This document shows, one piece after another, positions 1 to 9,484 of a DNA stretch of 64,000 bases. The number at the start of each line of letters is the position of its first letter. Positions within the stretch are counted from its first letter, which is position 1. The stretch is from assembly GCA_965206445.1 (NCBI GenBank), contig CBDBJR010000002.1, positions 2,170,001 through 2,234,000 on the forward strand. The letters are read 5' to 3'. The stretch is from CBDBJR01 sp965206445 (GTDB lineage Bacteria; Pseudomonadota; Gammaproteobacteria; Arenicellales; Poriferihabitantaceae). The position numbers and the translations under genes were made by a program. The notes under the pieces are model-generated. The model was not told the origin of the DNA and did no database searches. It saw only the letters and a list, made by a program, of their open reading frames with translations.

Positions 1-685
1 TCGCCACCCGCAAATCCAGATTACTGCGGTACAGCAACCGATACGCCTGCTTCAGCAGGCCAATCGTCTGTTCAGAAAAATTCCGCCGACGCAGCCCGCG
101 CGTATTAATGCCAAACGGCTTGGCCGGATTGCCGGCAGCGGTAATATACGGCGTTATATCCTGGTAGCACATCGTGCCGCCGGAGACAATGCAATGCACG
201 CCGATTCGGCTGAACTGATGCACGAATGAGCCGCCGCCTAAAATCGCAAAATCGCCGACATTCACATGCCCGCCCAGCGTAGCACCGTTCGCCAGGATGG
301 CATTGTTTTCAACCACACAATCATGCGCGATATGCGAACCGGCCATGATAAGGTTGTCATTTTTTATGCGCGTTTCACCCGAGTGCTGTGCGGTACCGCG
401 GTTAAGCGTGCAATACTCGCGAATGATATTTCTATCGCCCACGGTCAGGCGGGTCGGCTCACCGGCATACGCATAGGATTGCGGCGCTTCACCGATAGAG
501 GAGAATTGATAAACCCGATTATCGCAGCCAATCGTCGTATGGCTGCGAATCACGACATGGGGCCCAATCCAGGTGTTATCGCCAATGACGACATCTTTTT
601 CGATAATGCTGTAGGAACCAATCTCGACATTATTGCCCAGCTCGGCGCCCGGGTCTACGATCGCACCGGGGTGTATATCAGCCAT
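1..685 (-). CDS. lpxA: UDP-N-acetylglucosamine acyltransferase LpxA (partial, runs off the left edge)
   Basis: LpxA transfers a 3-hydroxyacyl chain from acyl-ACP to UDP-GlcNAc, the first step of lipid A synthesis in the cytoplasm. The reverse strand reads as a left-handed beta-helix of hexapeptide repeats beginning MADIHPGAIVDPGAELG. The motif HIAHDCVVENNAILANGAT carries the histidine that matches the catalytic base His125 of the E. coli enzyme. About 228 of the usual ~260 residues are present; the C-terminal end lies beyond the window. The ATG at 685 overlaps the end of fabZ by 8 nt, which suggests translational coupling. Neighbours fit the conserved skp-(lpxD)-fabZ-lpxA order, except that lpxD is missing here. 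Confidence 0.95.
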   Translation of the reverse strand, partial: MADIHPGAIVDPGAELGNNVEIGSYSIIEKDVVIGDNTWIGPHVVIRSHTTIGCDNRVYQFSSIGEAPQSYAYAGEPTRLTVGDRNIIREYCTLNRGTAQHSGETRIKNDNLIMAGSHIAHDCVVENNAILANGATLGGHVNVGDFAILGGGSFVHQFSRIGVHCIVSGGTMCYQDITPYITAAGNPAKPFGINTRGLRRRNFSEQTIGLLKQAYRLLYRSNLDLRVA

Positions 686-1157
686 CTGCACTGCCGGATT
701 CGGCCAGCTTATAGGTGAATATAATATCGGCGGAGGCGACCAGATTGCCATCGACGGTGGCGGTGGCGGAATGCCTCCATATCCTGCGCTTGCAATGGAC
801 CAGCTCCACTTTTATCACCAGCTGATCGCCGGGCACAACCGGCCGCTTGAATCGGGCATGGTCCACCCCGGCAAGCAGGAAGATGACCTTTTTACCCTGG
901 TCATGCTCAACCAGCGGACTCATGCTGACCAGTATTGCCGACGACTGTGCCAGCGCCTCAATAATCAAAACCCCCGGGAAGGTCGGCAGGCCGGGGTAGT
1001 GGCCCTGGAAGCAAGGCTCGTTTATCGTCACATTTTTAATCGCCGTCAGGTGCGATTCCAGTTGATAATCAAGTACGCGATCGATTAACAAAAAAGGATA
1101 CCGATGCGGCAGCATGTCTAAAATGCGACAAATATCAATTTCTTTCGACTCGGTCAT
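678..1157 (-). CDS. fabZ: 3-hydroxyacyl-ACP dehydratase FabZ
   Basis: FabZ dehydrates 3-hydroxyacyl-ACP to trans-2-enoyl-ACP in fatty-acid elongation and competes with LpxA for 3-hydroxymyristoyl-ACP. The hot-dog fold core is clear: HRYPFLLIDRV, then NEPCFQGHYPG with the catalytic His, then FPGVLIIEALAQ with the catalytic Glu. I chose the ATG at 1157 (MTESKEIDIC), giving 159 residues, close to the family length; an upstream in-frame ATG at 1211 would add 18 residues with no family counterpart. It overlaps lpxA by 8 nt. The gene directly upstream is skp, not lpxD. Confidence 0.95.
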   Translation of the reverse strand: MTESKEIDICRILDMLPHRYPFLLIDRVLDYQLESHLTAIKNVTINEPCFQGHYPGLPTFPGVLIIEALAQSSAILVSMSPLVEHDQGKKVIFLLAGVDHARFKRPVVPGDQLVIKVELVHCKRRIWRHSATATVDGNLVASADIIFTYKLAESGSADG

Positions 1158-1246
1158 CTCACATATTTCTCGGTCATATCCTGTTCGCTGCGGTAAGCGA
1201 CCTGCGGCCACGCCAATGGGGTTGATTTTTTACCGGATAATCCCAT
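1154..1246 (-). other. 30-codon open frame in the place where lpxD is expected
   Basis: Between skp and fabZ there are only 137 nt. They contain an ATG-started frame of 30 codons whose stop overlaps the fabZ start (ATGA). The translation (MGLSGKKSTPLAWPQVAYRS...) resembles nothing I recognise; I could not align it convincingly with the end of LpxD. It may be a chance frame, a leader peptide or a deletion remnant. Low confidence as a gene. Confidence 0.12.
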
Positions 1247-1294
1247 GTTCGCCCGGCGAGCCGCCCGTCGCCTGACGACCAATTCCCGGCCGGG

Positions 1295-1813
1295 TTACTG
1301 CTGCTCATGGTGCGTTGACAACGCTTGCAGGACTTGATCGGTAATATCGATCTTCTCACTGGCATACACCGCCTGCTGCAGTACCAGGTCGTACTCGTTT
1401 TCTTCGGCCACACCAATCACCACTTCCGATATGATTTCCTCCAGCTCCTGCAGCCCCTGCTTGCGGCTCTTTGCATACTGCTCGTTATATTCGCGCTGCT
1501 CACGCGCGATATCTCGCTGAAACTCCCGCAGCTCCGTCTGCCTGTTCTCCACCTCATCCAGCGACATCGACAATTGATTTTTTTCCAGCTCCGCTTCCTC
1601 GGCCTGGAAGCGGGCAATTCTGCCGCGCAATTCCCGGCCGCGTTCACTAAAAGCGTCTTCAAGTTTTTTTAACTCTACTTTCCCTTGCGGCGATTCTTCG
1701 ACCAATCGACGCGCATCGACATAAACCGTTTTCTCCGCATAAACGGGGGCGACAAAACCCCCCGCCAGCACGACAGCAATGCTGACTTGCAAGCTCAGAT
1801 AACAATATTTCAT
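1295..1813 (-). CDS. skp: Periplasmic chaperone Skp/OmpH
   Basis: Skp holds unfolded outer-membrane proteins in the periplasm and delivers them to the BAM machine. The start at 1813 gives MKYCYLSLQ followed by a hydrophobic stretch and a cleavage site after PVYA, a normal signal peptide; 172 residues in all, close to the family size. The mature part is almost entirely charged alpha-helix/coiled coil (LEDAFSERGRELRGRIARF and onward), forming the tentacle arms, and the C-terminal strand segment YDLVLQQAVYAS is typical of Skp. It lies just downstream of bamA on the same strand, the conserved arrangement. Confidence 0.93.
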   Translation of the reverse strand: MKYCYLSLQVSIAVVLAGGFVAPVYAEKTVYVDARRLVEESPQGKVELKKLEDAFSERGRELRGRIARFQAEEAELEKNQLSMSLDEVENRQTELREFQRDIAREQREYNEQYAKSRKQGLQELEEIISEVVIGVAEENEYDLVLQQAVYASEKIDITDQVLQALSTHHEQQ

Positions 1814-1944
1814 ATTCAATCCAGAAAAAAAACCAGAAAAAGAAAAAAACAAAAACAGCCGCGTTTTTTACCGCTCGGAATTAGCGCTGCAATACAGCGG
1901 GCGCATATATCCGACCATCAAATACAGCCCACCTCGAGGCAAGC

Positions 1945-4230
1945 TCAACGAAACACCGCGCCAAAAGATATTTGAAACTTCTCCAGCTCGTCTTCCTTTT
2001 CGTCGTTCAGCGGGAATCCGTAGCTCAAGCTGAATGGCCCAAGCGGTGAAAGCCAATTGAACGACGCGCCGGCGGAATACCGTATATCCCCCAAATCAAA
2101 ATCCTTACCCGGCCCAAACACCGTACCGCTGTCAAAGAACACGCCGATCCGCTTATCCTTGTTAGTGGCGCTGCCAAAAGGACGCAGCAGCAGCTCGGTA
2201 TTGAACAGCAGGCGCCGGTCACCGCCCAGCGGGCGAGGGGATGCGCCGCTGTCTCTAGGGCCAAGCGACCGACTTTTGTAGCCGCGCACCGACTTCGCCC
2301 CGCCGGCAAAATAATTCTTGAAAAACGGCAGATCATCGGTATCCGCATAGCCGTCCCCGTAACCGAGACCGAAGCTGCCTTTGACCGTCAGCAGATCGGC
2401 TACCGGCACATAAATATTGCCCTGGATATTGAGCTTATAGTACTCGAAGTCGCTGCCGGGGACGGAGGCCTGGAAAGACACCGAGCCGCTGGTGCCGGAA
2501 GTCGGAAAGAAAAAGTCGTCACGACTATCCCGCGACACGCCAAGGTCGAGAATCAGGTCGTTTGCTTTGGACTGATCGTCAATCACGCGCCGTATTTCAT
2601 CGGGCGTCTCACCACTTGCCTTCAGCTTCAGCTGCTCGAATCTTATGCCGAAATCCAGTGCATTGGTCTCCGAGATCGGTATGCTGTATTCCAATCCGAC
2701 GGAATTCACATCCAGCGTATACTCACCGGTATTGACGCCGGAGGAGTCGATTTTCCGAGTGGACAAATAAATCCCTCGACTGATGCCGTCGGCGGTGTAG
2801 TAGGGGTTCTCATAGGAAATAGCCGCATCGCGGGAGCCGTCCGAATTTTTCACGTCAACGCCAAATTCGCGCCCCGAACCGAGAAAATTTCTCTGCTTGT
2901 ACGCCAGCCCGAGCAAAATACCGTCTGCATCGGAGTACCCGGTCGAGAGTTGAATGCTGCCGGTATTGCGCTCCATCACAATCACATTCACATCCACCTG
3001 ATTGTCGGTATCCGGCACATCGGTCGTATCGATGGCAACGTTTTGAAAGAAACCCGTGCGCTGCAAGCGCTGCCGGGACAACCGCACCGCATTGGCGGAA
3101 TACCAGGCACCCTCGAGCTGCCGCAGTTCACGCCGGATCACTTCATCCCGGGTATAGGAATTGCCGGAAATATTCACCCGGCGCACATACACGCGTTGAT
3201 TCGGTATGATCGAAAACGTCGTCGATACGATCTTGGCCTCCTCATCGGTGTCGAAAACCGGATCGACCTCAACGAATGCATAACCCGCATCGGCAAAGCG
3301 ATCGGCAATTGCGGCACGACTCTCACTTACCAGTTTGCGCGAGAACGGTTCACCGTCGCTGATCGTGATCTGCTCTTGCAGGTCGACAACCGCGGTCTCC
3401 TCGCCGCCCTCGACCCGGGTTTCGCCAAAAACGTACTGCTCGCCTTCAAACAGCGAGATACTGACGAACACATTCTGTTTGTTCGGGCTGATATCGACAT
3501 TGGTCGAGATAATCTCAAAATCATGATAGCCGCGATTCAGATAGTAGCTGCGAATACTCTCGACATCGGCTTCGAGTTTTTGCTTTGAATATTGGCTGCG
3601 GGTGGAAAACGGCAGGCCGCGCCGGTCGCGCAGCTGCATCTCGTCTTTGAGCTTTTTGACCGCAACCCGGCGGGCGCCGATAATATTGATTTTCTTGATA
3701 GTCGCCACCCGGCCTTCGTCGATTTCAACCGTCACGTTAACCCGATTCCGGTCCAGATTTTCAACCTGCGTATCGACGGTAGCCGAATATCTGCCGAGCG
3801 ACAGATAGGTGGCGTTGATTTCCTCCTTGACGCGCTCCAACGCGGCCTGGTTATAAATCCGCCCACCGGCCAGACCGGCGGCCTCGAAGGCCATTTCAAT
3901 CGACTCGCTATCCAGCACCTGATTGCCGACCAGCAGGATTTCGGCAATTGACGGCCGCTCCTGCACCTTGACCACCAGCACCGTACCGTCCTGTTCGAGC
4001 TGTACGTCATGAAAGAAACCGGTCTCGAACAGCGACTTGATACTCAGCCGCGCCTCCTCATCGTTGACTTCATCGCCCACTTTCAGCGGCAAATAGTTAA
4101 ATACGGTGCCCGCTTCGAGGCGTTCGATGCCCTCGATACGAATATCGGTAATCGTAAACGGCTCGATTGCATGCGCCGAAAAAACACTCAGACACACGCC
4201 TATCAGCAGCAGCTTGCAGTATTTTGTCAT
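1945..4230 (-). CDS. bamA: Outer-membrane assembly factor BamA (Omp85)
   Basis: BamA is the central pore of the BAM complex that folds beta-barrel proteins into the outer membrane. From the ATG at 4230 the product is 761 residues: signal peptide (MTKYCKLLLIGVCLS, cleaved after AHA, about residue 21), five POTRA domains to about residue 420, then the 16-strand Omp85 barrel. The barrel carries the conserved loop-6 motif VRGY near residue 648 and ends in FGAVFR rather than a terminal Phe. Frames upstream of 4230 lack family similarity, which decides the start. It sits between rseP and skp as in most Gammaproteobacteria. Its clients should include the giant barrel-anchored adhesin encoded at 28-43.6 kb (inference). 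Confidence 0.96.
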   Translation of the reverse strand: MTKYCKLLLIGVCLSVFSAHAIEPFTITDIRIEGIERLEAGTVFNYLPLKVGDEVNDEEARLSIKSLFETGFFHDVQLEQDGTVLVVKVQERPSIAEILLVGNQVLDSESIEMAFEAAGLAGGRIYNQAALERVKEEINATYLSLGRYSATVDTQVENLDRNRVNVTVEIDEGRVATIKKINIIGARRVAVKKLKDEMQLRDRRGLPFSTRSQYSKQKLEADVESIRSYYLNRGYHDFEIISTNVDISPNKQNVFVSISLFEGEQYVFGETRVEGGEETAVVDLQEQITISDGEPFSRKLVSESRAAIADRFADAGYAFVEVDPVFDTDEEAKIVSTTFSIIPNQRVYVRRVNISGNSYTRDEVIRRELRQLEGAWYSANAVRLSRQRLQRTGFFQNVAIDTTDVPDTDNQVDVNVIVMERNTGSIQLSTGYSDADGILLGLAYKQRNFLGSGREFGVDVKNSDGSRDAAISYENPYYTADGISRGIYLSTRKIDSSGVNTGEYTLDVNSVGLEYSIPISETNALDFGIRFEQLKLKASGETPDEIRRVIDDQSKANDLILDLGVSRDSRDDFFFPTSGTSGSVSFQASVPGSDFEYYKLNIQGNIYVPVADLLTVKGSFGLGYGDGYADTDDLPFFKNYFAGGAKSVRGYKSRSLGPRDSGASPRPLGGDRRLLFNTELLLRPFGSATNKDKRIGVFFDSGTVFGPGKDFDLGDIRYSAGASFNWLSPLGPFSLSYGFPLNDEKEDELEKFQISFGAVFR

Positions 4231-4384
4231 TACGGGTATTCCTGTGTTGGTTGCGTTATTCAACTGCATTGCAGTCATAACAATCCTGTTTCCGGGCCTG
4301 CATCCGGGCCTATTCCGGGCAACCGGGTTGCGGCATCGATTTTCATCTCTACCGCAACCGGCGCCCGACCGGCGCTGTTTTGGT

Positions 4385-5734
4385 TTAGAGTGCGCCCACC
4401 AGACGCAACACATCATTATAAAGCGCCACGCCCATCAACAGCACCAGCAGCGCAATACCAATCTGCTGCCCCCAGATGGCCACGGCCTCGGAAGGCGGCG
4501 CACCCGTGACCGCTTCAATTAAAAAATACAGCAAATGGCCGCCGTCCAGCACCGGAATCGGCAGCAGATTCAGCAGCCCCAGGCTGATGCTGATGATAGC
4601 CAGAAATTTCAAAAAATCAATATAGCCGGAGGCGGCGGTATCGCCGGCCATACGGGCAATGGTTATCGGGCCGGATAGATTATCCGGGGCCATTTTGGCG
4701 CTCAACATGCGCCCCAGCGATCTGAGGGTGATGATGCTTAGCCGCCAATTATAGTCGATCGAGGCCAGCAGCGCATGCCACACGCCCAATTGGAACCGGG
4801 TATTTGCCAGCGGCGGCGGATAGACCCCGATCTGCCCAAACTTTTTCCCTGCAACCACAACCGCAGCACTGACCAGGCTGAGCTCATGCGTCTGCCCCTG
4901 ACGCTGCAAACGGATGCGCAATCGCGCGTCCGGACGTGAAGACACCGCAGCAACCAGTTCCCCCCAATCGGCAATCGCGTCGTCATTGATTGCCAGAATC
5001 CGGTCGCCCGGCTGCAAACCGGCCCCGGCCGCGGGGGAATCGGGCACAATGCCGGCCGCCACGGCAGGCGGCGCCGGCGGCCATATACCGAGCTGTGACG
5101 TCACCGCCCGACGGCCGATTTCGATTTGATCGAGAGCGGCAAAATCGACCGCCAGAGCTCGTTGCTCACCGCTTTTCCGGCGCACCAGAAACACCACCGG
5201 AGCGCCTTTCATCGCCTGGTGCAGCAGATAAAACTGATGCTCGCCCCAGCTCCTGACCGCCCGCCCATCGATCGACTGAATCCGATCACCGGCGGAGAAA
5301 CCCGCATCGGCAGCGATAGAATCCGCGGCGACCTCACCCACAACGGGTTCGATATCCGGCGTCCCGATGACAAATACCAGCCAGATGGCGGCAATCGCAA
5401 ACAGAAAATTAAAGGCCGGACCGGCCACCACAATCGCACTGCGCACCGGCAAAGACTGGCGGTTGAACGCACGGTGGCGCTCGTGTTCGGCCACCTCCGA
5501 TTCGCGCTCATCCAGCATTTTGATGTATCCGCCCAACGGTATCGCGCCAATCACATATTCGGTGGGATCGTTTTTCCGCCGCCACCGACACACCGGTTTG
5601 CCAAAACCGATGGAAAATTTCAGGACGCTAACGCCCAGGCGGCGCGCAACCCAAAAGTGCCCAAACTCGTGCACCGTCACCAGGATCGCAATCGCGACCA
5701 GAAACCCCAGTACGCTGTAGACAAAACCACTCAT
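4385..5734 (-). CDS. rseP: Site-2 intramembrane zinc protease RseP
   Basis: RseP is an inner-membrane protease that cleaves anti-sigma factor RseA and remnant signal peptides. The 449-residue product starts MSGFVYSVLGFLVAIAI and has the zinc motif HEFGH at residues 22-26 in the first transmembrane helix. Two PDZ domains follow in the periplasmic part (for example DSIAADAGFSAGDRI and SPAAGAGLQPGDRI). The second metal motif LDGGH is in the C-terminal membrane region near residue 395. The start at 5734 is chosen because family similarity begins there. It is followed by bamA after 154 nt. Confidence 0.95.
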   Translation of the reverse strand: MSGFVYSVLGFLVAIAILVTVHEFGHFWVARRLGVSVLKFSIGFGKPVCRWRRKNDPTEYVIGAIPLGGYIKMLDERESEVAEHERHRAFNRQSLPVRSAIVVAGPAFNFLFAIAAIWLVFVIGTPDIEPVVGEVAADSIAADAGFSAGDRIQSIDGRAVRSWGEHQFYLLHQAMKGAPVVFLVRRKSGEQRALAVDFAALDQIEIGRRAVTSQLGIWPPAPPAVAAGIVPDSPAAGAGLQPGDRILAINDDAIADWGELVAAVSSRPDARLRIRLQRQGQTHELSLVSAAVVVAGKKFGQIGVYPPPLANTRFQLGVWHALLASIDYNWRLSIITLRSLGRMLSAKMAPDNLSGPITIARMAGDTAASGYIDFLKFLAIISISLGLLNLLPIPVLDGGHLLYFLIEAVTGAPPSEAVAIWGQQIGIALLVLLMGVALYNDVLRLVGAL

Positions 5735-5845
5735 AAATACACCCGATCTATTTGATTCTGCGATGCAAAAATCGCTTGTCCCGATGCAGTATCGCACCGG
5801 CCATCACCCCCGCCCGGCGGCCCAAACCCCGCCCTCGATGCCGCA

Positions 5846-7054
5846 TCATACCGCCACCGACAACCGTTGTCGGCACACCGTCCGGGCCTGAGCATCGGCC
5901 CGCAGCACCGTCTCCAGCTCGATCTCCCGCTCCCAGGGCACCGCCGCCATCGTATCTGCAACCAATCCGGGAATCCGATCGAACGTAATCTGGGCATCCA
6001 AAAAAGCGGCCACCGCCACTTCATTGGCCGCATTGAGCACCGCCGGCTGCGTCCCGCCCTGCCGGATCGCTTGACGGGCAAGGTCGAGCGCCGGGAAGCG
6101 CACTGCGTCCGGCGGTTCAAAATCGCAGCGGCCAAGGCCGACCAAATCCAGCCACGGCGCGCCGGATTCTATCCGCTCGGGCCAGGCCAGCGCATGCGCA
6201 ATCGGTATGCGCATATCCGGGCTGGCAAGCTGGGCCAGCACCGAACCGTCAATATATTCAACCATCGAATGAATCGTACTTTGCGGATGAATCACGATCT
6301 CTACCTGCTCTTCGCCGATGCCAAACAGCGCACAGGCTTCGATCAACTCCAGGCCCTTGTTCATCATCGTCGCCGAGTCTACCGAAATTTTGCGCCCCAT
6401 GCGCCAATTGGGGTGCGTGCAGGCCTGCTCCGGCGTCACCTCGACAAACCGGCGCGCATCGAGCTGACGAAACGGCCCGCCGGAGCCGGTCAGCAGGAGT
6501 TTGCGGACGCCGTGCAGGCGCGCACCCGATTTTTCCGCCGCACCGTCGAGCGCCGTCGCGCCGTTGCCGCTGCTCCCGAGGCACTGAAAAATGGCGTTGT
6601 GCTCACTGTCCAGCGGCAGCACATACGCCCCCGCTGCCCGGGCCCGGCGCATCACCTGCGGCCCCATCATCACCAGCGGCTCTTTGTTGGCGATTAACAC
6701 CCGCTTGCCGGCGTCAACCGCTGCCAGCGTCGGCGCCAATCCGGCAGCGCCAACGATACCGCACACCACGATCTCACAATGCCTGTCAACCAGTTCGGCC
6801 AGCGCGCCGGCGCCACCGACAACCCGGGTGCGGCCGCCTTGCCCCAGCTTGCTTGTGAGCTGTCTGGCGGCGGCGGCGTCGGTCATCACGACTGTGCGCG
6901 GTGTATGCTGTTGGCACTGCCGATACAGCAGCTCGACATTTTTATGCGCGCTGAGCGCACTGACATGGTAGCGCTCCGGATGACGCCGAATCACATCCAG
7001 CGTGTTGACGCCAACCGAGCCGGTCGCCCCAAAAACACACACCCCGCGACTCAT
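5846..7054 (-). CDS. dxr: 1-deoxy-D-xylulose 5-phosphate reductoisomerase Dxr
   Basis: Dxr converts DXP to 2-C-methylerythritol 4-phosphate with NADPH, the committed step of the MEP isoprenoid route that also feeds UppS upstream. Signatures: NADPH-binding GATGSVG near the N-terminus, the metal and substrate segments LDSEHNAIFQ, GSGGPFR, HPNWRMGRKISVDSAT and MNKGLE, and the flexible-loop IHPQSTIHSMVEY. The product is 402 residues, normal length. I take the start at 7054 (MSRGVCVFG), whose ATG shares ATGA with the cdsA stop; an upstream start at 7069 is possible. Confidence 0.95.
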   Translation of the reverse strand: MSRGVCVFGATGSVGVNTLDVIRRHPERYHVSALSAHKNVELLYRQCQQHTPRTVVMTDAAAARQLTSKLGQGGRTRVVGGAGALAELVDRHCEIVVCGIVGAAGLAPTLAAVDAGKRVLIANKEPLVMMGPQVMRRARAAGAYVLPLDSEHNAIFQCLGSSGNGATALDGAAEKSGARLHGVRKLLLTGSGGPFRQLDARRFVEVTPEQACTHPNWRMGRKISVDSATMMNKGLELIEACALFGIGEEQVEIVIHPQSTIHSMVEYIDGSVLAQLASPDMRIPIAHALAWPERIESGAPWLDLVGLGRCDFEPPDAVRFPALDLARQAIRQGGTQPAVLNAANEVAVAAFLDAQITFDRIPGLVADTMAAVPWEREIELETVLRADAQARTVCRQRLSVAV

Positions 7055-7851
7055 GCCAGCGCCCACCATAGCGTCACAAATACCGGCGCGGCGGCCAGCA
7101 TGCTATCGATTCGATCCAGCATACCGCCATGCCCCGGCAGCAGACAACCGCTGTCTTTGACCCCGGCGGTGCGCTTTAGCCGGCTTTCAAACAAATCCCC
7201 GATGATGCCGGCAAATGCCGCCACCAACGCAGCGGCGACCCAAAAAAACAGCTCGACTTTGACCAGCCTGAGCGGGAAAAACGCCATCAGCGCACCCACG
7301 ACGACGACGCCCACCATGCCGCCCAGCGCGCCTTCGAGCGTTTTTCCCGGGCTGATTGACGGCGCCAGCTTGCGCCGGCCAAAAGCCCGCCCGACAAAAT
7401 AGGCAAAACTATCCGCCGACCAGACTATCAGCAGCACCCCGACCACCTTCATCGGCCCGTCCGGCGGCAGCGCGTGCAGCCAGACCAACGCGCACCAGCA
7501 GATCAGCAGGATCAGCAGACCCTGCAGCAGACCGCCGAGCCCGGAGCGCGCGTGCTGTATTTTGCAGCCCATCAAACCAATCGCCTGCCCTAGCCAGAAC
7601 ACACCGCCCAGCGCCGCAAACAGCAACAAACAGACCGCGGGCAGCACACTCAACAGCACCGCGGCAGCCGCCAATATCGCCGCCAGAACCCAATACACCC
7701 GAATCGATTGACGACACAGTCGGCTCCATTCGTACAGCCCCGGCAGCAAAAACGCCAACAACACCAGCGCAAACAAATCGGTCGGCAGCCACAGTATCAG
7801 CACAATGCAGCAGCCAGCCAGCGGCAGCGCGGTAATGATTCGAGCGCTCAA
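7051..7851 (-). CDS. cdsA: Phosphatidate cytidylyltransferase CdsA
   Basis: CdsA makes CDP-diacylglycerol from CTP and phosphatidic acid in the inner membrane, feeding all phospholipid synthesis. The 266-residue protein is strongly hydrophobic with about eight membrane segments. It ends with the family signature SRLKRTAGVKDSGCLLPGHG followed by GMLDRIDSM, holding the metal-binding Asp residues. It overlaps both neighbours by ATGA (uppS upstream, dxr downstream), so the three genes are translated as a coupled unit. Confidence 0.95.
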   Translation of the reverse strand: MSARIITALPLAGCCIVLILWLPTDLFALVLLAFLLPGLYEWSRLCRQSIRVYWVLAAILAAAAVLLSVLPAVCLLLFAALGGVFWLGQAIGLMGCKIQHARSGLGGLLQGLLILLICWCALVWLHALPPDGPMKVVGVLLIVWSADSFAYFVGRAFGRRKLAPSISPGKTLEGALGGMVGVVVVGALMAFFPLRLVKVELFFWVAAALVAAFAGIIGDLFESRLKRTAGVKDSGCLLPGHGGMLDRIDSMLAAAPVFVTLWWALA

Positions 7852-8579
7852 CGCCCGCTCTCCGCCAGTTGCTCACCGGTTTTGCCATACCGCCGCTGAC
7901 GACCGGCAAATTGCGCCAGCGCCCGATGAAAACACGCTGCGTCAAAATCCGGCCAAAAGGTATCGACAAAAACCAATTCGGTGTACGCCAACTGCCATAG
8001 CAGAAAATTACTGATGCGCATTTCGCCGCCGGTGCGGATAAACAAATCCGGCGCCGGCAACTCATGGGTGCAGAGCCGCGATTCGATCAGCGCCGGGGTA
8101 ACATGCGCGGCCGTGAGGTCGCCGCGCTCGGCCTGCGCCACTATCGCGGCGACGGCCTGTGTTATATCCCAGCGCCCGCCGTAGTTGATCCCAATCGTCA
8201 GGTGCCATTCCGTATTGCCGCGGGTCAATTCTTCCGCCTGAGCAATTTTTTGCCGCAAGCGCTTCGGGAAGCGACTCAAATCACCGATCGTGCGCAGCCG
8301 GACTTTAGACGAATTCAGCAGCTCGACTTCGCTTTCCAACGTCGAGGCCAGCAACTCGATTAACAGCTCGACTTCGGCGGAAGGGCGCTGCCAGTTTTCA
8401 CTGCTGAAAGCAAATAGCGTGAGGTAGGGAATGCCCTGATCGTGGCAGGTGGACAGCATTTTTTTTACCACCTCGACACCCTTGCGGTGGCCGGCCGAGC
8501 GCGGCAGGCTGCGCTGTCTGGCCCAGCGTCCATTGCCGTCCATAATCATCGCAACGTGGCGCGGCTTATGCAGGTTCAT
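7848..8579 (-). CDS. uppS: Undecaprenyl diphosphate synthase UppS (IspU)
   Basis: A soluble cis-prenyltransferase that builds C55 undecaprenyl diphosphate, the lipid carrier for peptidoglycan and O-antigen. The product from 8579 is 243 residues: MNLHKPRHVAMIMDGNGRWA contains the catalytic Asp (residue 14) in the MDGNGRWA motif. Downstream are LTLFAFSSENW, then ELPAPDLFIRTGGEMRISNF and LLWQLAYTELVF, all canonical. A longer reading frame to 8654 lacks homology. It overlaps cdsA by 4 nt. Its polyprenyl phosphate product is the plausible lipid substrate of the UbiA/DprE genes at 20-25 kb (inference). Confidence 0.96.
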   Translation of the reverse strand: MNLHKPRHVAMIMDGNGRWARQRSLPRSAGHRKGVEVVKKMLSTCHDQGIPYLTLFAFSSENWQRPSAEVELLIELLASTLESEVELLNSSKVRLRTIGDLSRFPKRLRQKIAQAEELTRGNTEWHLTIGINYGGRWDITQAVAAIVAQAERGDLTAAHVTPALIESRLCTHELPAPDLFIRTGGEMRISNFLLWQLAYTELVFVDTFWPDFDAACFHRALAQFAGRQRRYGKTGEQLAESGR

Positions 8580-8837
8580 GCTGTCCACTTGGAAACAGGC
8601 GTCATGTTTGTATCCGTAAGCCGGCCCCGCCCCAGCTGCGATTTTCGCAGGCAATACCGCAAAACCGGCGATGGAGATTTACCCTCGGGGCCGGGCGCTT
8701 GGCCCGCCTGATGGCCGCCGCCTGCCCCGGTGCCCCGGTATCTACAGCGCAACTCGACAGCGGATGCAATGGATTGATTCCGGCGCGCGCGATCAACCCG
8801 GGCTGTATACTCCCGCGCGCGGGCTGTACGCACAACC

Positions 8838-9395
8838 CTATATTTCCATTAATTCGCGTTCTTTTTCCGCCACCACCCGATCTATCTCCGCTATGTAGCG
8901 ATTGGTAACCGTTTGCAGCTCGGCTTCAGACTGCTTCAGCCCATCCTGGGTAATCTTTTTTTCTTTCTCCAGATCGCGCACCGTGTTAACGGCGTCACGG
9001 CGAATATTACGGATGGCGATTTTACCATTTTCCCCTTCCCGCTTGACCAGCTTGACCAGCTCGCGCCGGCGATCTTCGGTGGTCAGCGGCAGCGGCAAAC
9101 GGATGGTTTCGCCCGCCGTAACCGGGTTCAGCCCCAGATCGGATTCCAATATGGCCTTCTCGACCACCGGCAGCATGTGTTTTTCCCATGGCTGGACGCT
9201 CAACGTGCGCGCATCCATAACCGCAATCGTGGCCACCTGATTGAGCGGCGTCACGTTGTCATAATATTTCACCGTCAAATGATCCAGCAGCGCCGGCGAT
9301 GCACGACCGGTGCGGATCCGCGCCAGATCAGCGCGCGTCGCAACGACGGTTTTACCCATGCGCGCGGCTGCTTGTTTTTCAATCTCTTCGGTCAT
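8838..9395 (-). CDS. frr: Ribosome recycling factor
   Basis: RRF splits post-termination ribosomes with EF-G. The 185-residue product (from the ATG at 9395, MTEEIEKQAAARMGKTVV) matches the family length. The core segment LARIRTGRASPALLDHLTVK and the C-terminal half EDRRRELVKLVKREGENGKI and AIRNIRRDAVN are diagnostic. It follows pyrH after 89 nt. The 258-nt gap to uppS contains no gene I can see, only GC-rich palindromic runs near 8,815. Confidence 0.96.
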   Translation of the reverse strand: MTEEIEKQAAARMGKTVVATRADLARIRTGRASPALLDHLTVKYYDNVTPLNQVATIAVMDARTLSVQPWEKHMLPVVEKAILESDLGLNPVTAGETIRLPLPLTTEDRRRELVKLVKREGENGKIAIRNIRRDAVNTVRDLEKEKKITQDGLKQSEAELQTVTNRYIAEIDRVVAEKERELMEI

Positions 9396-9484
9396 GCCCG
9401 CAAAATCGTTACGCCACAGTAGTCGATACACTCGATTCGATCATAGCAGATTGGCACCGGCTTACGAATAACCGCACGGCAGAT

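Noticed and set aside
266..718. Plus-strand frame at the left edge
   Set aside because: Antisense of lpxA, whose hexapeptide repeats and catalytic His are clear on the minus strand.
1154..1246. 30-codon frame as a truncated lpxD
   Set aside because: I could not match it to the LpxD C-terminus; kept only as a low-confidence note.
8800..8837. GC-rich palindrome near 8815 as an intrinsic terminator after frr
   Set aside because: No U-run follows on the minus strand.
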